Below the pieces are notes generated by a model. That model worked only from the letters and a program-made list of their open reading frames with translations. It searched no databases and was not told where the DNA came from. Positions 61,739 to 64,000 of a stretch of 64,000 nucleotides of DNA are shown here, piece by piece. The position numbers and the translations under genes are program-made. The DNA comes from Paenibacillus sp. FSL W8-0426. Lineage in GTDB: Bacteria > Bacillota > Bacilli > Paenibacillales > Paenibacillaceae. Numbering within the stretch: position 1 is the stretch's first letter; each line of letters starts with the position of its first letter. The stretch lies in contig NZ_CP150203.1 in assembly GCF_037969725.1 (NCBI RefSeq), positions 2,062,001 through 2,126,000 on the forward strand, written 5' to 3'.

Positions 61739-63492
61739 CGTGATCTTCCTCCTTCCCGTAATTCCCGCTCGGGCACTTCACTCTGTACTTCGCGCTGAAT
61801 GGAATGGAGCGATTGGCCGAGGGAATCCATTTTGCGCCGGATATCGTCTTCGTTTTGGGATTCCAGCATGATTTTGTACAGGCTTTTTTCGATGGATTCT
61901 TTCTTTTCCAGCCGTTCCAGAATAACGTCCAGGCCGCCAATAACCATTTCGAACATGTTGATTTTTTCATGAAGCAGGTTCAGGATATGCTCCTCAATGG
62001 TGCCTGTCGTCGAAAGGTTATAGATATTGACGTCGTTCTGCTGCCCGAGCCGATGTACACGCCCGATTCGCTGCTCGACCCGCATCGGATTCCATGGAAG
62101 ATCGAAATTGATCATATGGTGGCAGAACTGCAGGTTGATGCCCTCGCCGCCCGCTTCCGTGGCAATCATGGCTTGCACGCGACCGCGGAAGAGGTCCATC
62201 ATCCAATCTTTTTTGCCCCGGTTCATACCGCCGCGGTAGGGAACTGCCGTCAGCCCGTTATTGCGGAAATAGTTCAGCAGGTATTCCTGCGTGGCCCGGT
62301 ATTCCGTGAAGATGATCACTTTTTCGTTCATGCCGCGAATGAGTTCCATCGTTTTTTCCGCTTTGGAATTGGCCTTAATGGCTTTGATGTGGGCAACGAG
62401 CTCCCAGATCTTGTCCCGCAGCGGAGAATCCAGCGGAAGCTTTTTGGCCAGGTTGACCAGGGTGACAAAGACGGCATCGCGGCTGCTGCATACTTCACGC
62501 TGCAGCGTGACCAGTGACAGCATGCTGTTTAAGTTGCCGCCGGCCTCCTGGTATTGATCCTTCACGAAGGCCGTAACCGCATCATAAAGAGCCTGTTCGT
62601 CTGGTGACAGCTGCAGGTTCACGTTGGATACATTGCGTTTCGTGAACTGAACGGGGCCTTCACCGCGCCGATTGCGGATCATGACCTTGGACAGCTCGTC
62701 CTTGAGCTGCTCCTGATTTTTCGGTATACGTTTGTCGACGACGAAGTTGGCGGCAAAATCGCCTTGCTTGCCGAGCTGCCCGGGCTTCAGCAGGTTGATG
62801 AGGTTAAACAACTCGCCCATGTCGTTTTGCACCGGGGTAGCGGTAAGCAGCAGGCAGTACTTTTTTCGCATTTTGAGCATGAATTGATAGTTCGTCGTCT
62901 TTTTGTTTTTGAGCTTGTGGGCCTCGTCGACAATGATCATGTCGTAGTCCGTGCCCAGCAAAATATCCTTATGCGGATCGCGTTTGGCCGTATCCATGGA
63001 GGCAACGACGACTTCGGATTGCCAGGAGTAGGCTTTTTTCTGCGCGACTGCGGGAATGCCGAACTTGGAATTCAGCTCTCGCACCCACTGCAGGACAAGG
63101 GATGCGGGCACGAGAATAAGCACTTTGGAGACGAGTCCACGGATCATGTATTCTTTGAGGATCAGCCCGGCCTCGATCGTTTTGCCCAGACCTACCTCGT
63201 CGGCAAGAATGGCCCGGCCTGACATTTCAAAGAGTACCTTGCGGGCAGTATCCAGTTGATGGGGGAGCGGAGTAAGCCCTTGCAGATGTTTCAGGCAATG
63301 GATTTCGTCAAAATTGGGAATGAGATTCGTTTCTTCGGCTTGATTCGCCAGTTGAAAGAGCCGGTAATCGCCCCAGGGACCGCCTTTGTCAAGCCGGGAT
63401 TCGAGCTGGTTCAACCAGGTGCGGTCCAATTCCAGCGGAACGGGCAATTTCGGTGGTGCAGGTTGATTGTTCTGCGGTTGTTTCCGGTTCAT
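61735..63492 (-). CDS. yqhH: SNF2/RapA-type DEAH helicase, YqhH
   Basis: 585 residues from ATG 63492 (GGAGG seven bases upstream). SNF2 motifs: I 'LADEVGLGKTIEAGLI', II 'DEAH', III 'LTATPVQND', V 'TEAGGEGINLQFCHHMI', VI 'QRIGRVHRLGQ'. The N-terminal part is short and Pro/Gln-rich. RapA-type proteins remodel RNA polymerase or nucleoprotein. In Bacillus yqhH is next to the gcvT glycine-cleavage operon; the upstream end of that region is not in the window. It is followed immediately by yqhG. Confidence 0.92.
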   Translation of the reverse strand: MNRKQPQNNQPAPPKLPVPLELDRTWLNQLESRLDKGGPWGDYRLFQLANQAEETNLIPNFDEIHCLKHLQGLTPLPHQLDTARKVLFEMSGRAILADEVGLGKTIEAGLILKEYMIRGLVSKVLILVPASLVLQWVRELNSKFGIPAVAQKKAYSWQSEVVVASMDTAKRDPHKDILLGTDYDMIIVDEAHKLKNKKTTNYQFMLKMRKKYCLLLTATPVQNDMGELFNLINLLKPGQLGKQGDFAANFVVDKRIPKNQEQLKDELSKVMIRNRRGEGPVQFTKRNVSNVNLQLSPDEQALYDAVTAFVKDQYQEAGGNLNSMLSLVTLQREVCSSRDAVFVTLVNLAKKLPLDSPLRDKIWELVAHIKAIKANSKAEKTMELIRGMNEKVIIFTEYRATQEYLLNYFRNNGLTAVPYRGGMNRGKKDWMMDLFRGRVQAMIATEAGGEGINLQFCHHMINFDLPWNPMRVEQRIGRVHRLGQQNDVNIYNLSTTGTIEEHILNLLHEKINMFEMVIGGLDVILERLEKKESIEKSLYKIMLESQNEDDIRRKMDSLGQSLHSIQREVQSEVPERELREGGRSR

Positions 63493-64000
63493 GTTGCATC
63501 CTCCCTGCCATGGTTCATGACGTAGTATTCGTAGGTTATAGTATGGACGAACGGGAAGCAGTTCATAACCATATGCGTAATGTACGCGTTTGTCCGGGCA
63601 TGAGATTTCATAGAATTGCAGAACTTTCATCAATATGCACCTTCTTGGCGATTCCATACGCTAATGCGTACTCTCTCCCTGGTCCTAGGTATCTGGACGC
63701 AATTCGGGGCAAAACTTTCAATCTGGCAATAATTCGGTTTATAATGGGTAATGGCTGTTAGACATGGTTTGCAGCCTTTTTTTGTCGGACGAAGTCGGGT
63801 TTTCACGACATCTGTGGAAGTGCTTCTGCATTGCGGATGAAAACGCGGCCATGAAATGACAGGTAATATTGTCCAGTACGAGAAAAACATTGTATTAAAC
63901 GGCGGTTTTGCAGTATGATTTTACAGCTAGTTGAATCTGGCAGAAAAGGTTACATCGTTTCATTGATTTGTAATGGTTGCTGTCATTTCTTCCCGGAAGC
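63493..64000. other. Non-coding end of the window, upstream of yqhH
   Basis: No gene is seen. A TATAAT lies at about 63739-63744. A TTGTAT (63890-63895), 18 bp, TATGAT (63914-63919) promoter-like pair points off the right edge. A glycine riboswitch, expected if gcvT followed, was not recognised. Confidence 0.5.

Noticed and set aside
63740..64000. Glycine riboswitch upstream of a gcvT operon, expected next to yqhH
   Set aside because: No tandem glycine aptamer blocks were recognised and the window ends before any gene.

Overview
The window looks like a chromosomal segment of a Paenibacillus-type, endospore-forming Firmicute. The evidence is the Bacillales gene set (YqhH/YqhG, YqzE, YugP, YkvI, YitT, YesL, CshA-like helicase, RelQ-type alarmone synthetase, YtpB terpene synthase, CwlD-like amidase, Bacillus-type ferredoxin), strong AGGAGG-like ribosome binding sites, many TTG/GTG starts, SigA-like promoters and rho-independent terminators with long T runs. 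No plasmid replication gene, transposase or phage structural gene was seen.

Layout. 1-7 kb: end of hemG/hemY, a CapA-family membrane protein, a glycerophosphodiesterase, an FAH-family enzyme, a DUF92 protein, a TetR regulator and an ABC-F ATPase. 7-19.5 kb: mostly minus-strand genes (M42 peptidase, LapA, oligoendopeptidase F with two possible starts, an MFS carrier, two MATE-like proteins, YitT) around plus-strand csp, ytpB and pfkA. 19.5-26.8 kb: DEAD-box helicase with a ~240-nt leader, YesL-like protein, an independently transcribed structured RNA (candidate 6S RNA), tpx, rhomboid protease, GltC-like LysR regulator, and a MerR-YugP pair. 26.8-31.6 kb: amt, a DUF294 nucleotidyltransferase and a DEDDh exonuclease in one apparent operon, convergent with a JAMM peptidase, then a TlpA-like redoxin. 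31.7-44.9 kb: cimA, dinB, ferredoxin, L,D-transpeptidase, pyrD, relQ-DUF309, thioredoxin-like protein, RsmF-like methyltransferase + RsuA-like pseudouridine synthase, HAD phosphatase and GNAT. 45-53 kb: MBL hydrolase, a second RsmF-like paralogue, GT4 glycosyltransferase, YkvI, xpt, small genes, and an NlpC/P60 hydrolase behind a c-di-AMP (ydaO-type) riboswitch.

53.1-55.7 kb: tRNA-Leu(CAG) is followed 2.4 kb later by a perfect 25-bp copy of its own 3' end. The pair brackets a lipoprotein of the alkaline-phosphatase superfamily, a broken VOC/PhnB-like gene and a 33-aa membrane peptide. This is the footprint of a tRNA-targeted insertion, with no integrase left. 55.7-64 kb: GNAT, divergent polysaccharide deacetylase, CwlD-like amidase, YqzE, two unknown exported proteins, and the coupled YqhG/YqhH pair.

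The most notable observations are the tRNA-bounded cassette, the amt-nucleotidyltransferase-exonuclease operon, the candidate 6S RNA, the riboswitch with the Shine-Dalgarno next to its closing stem, and the two start sites of PepF (one giving a signal peptide). Family assignments come from motifs read by eye; no database search was run.
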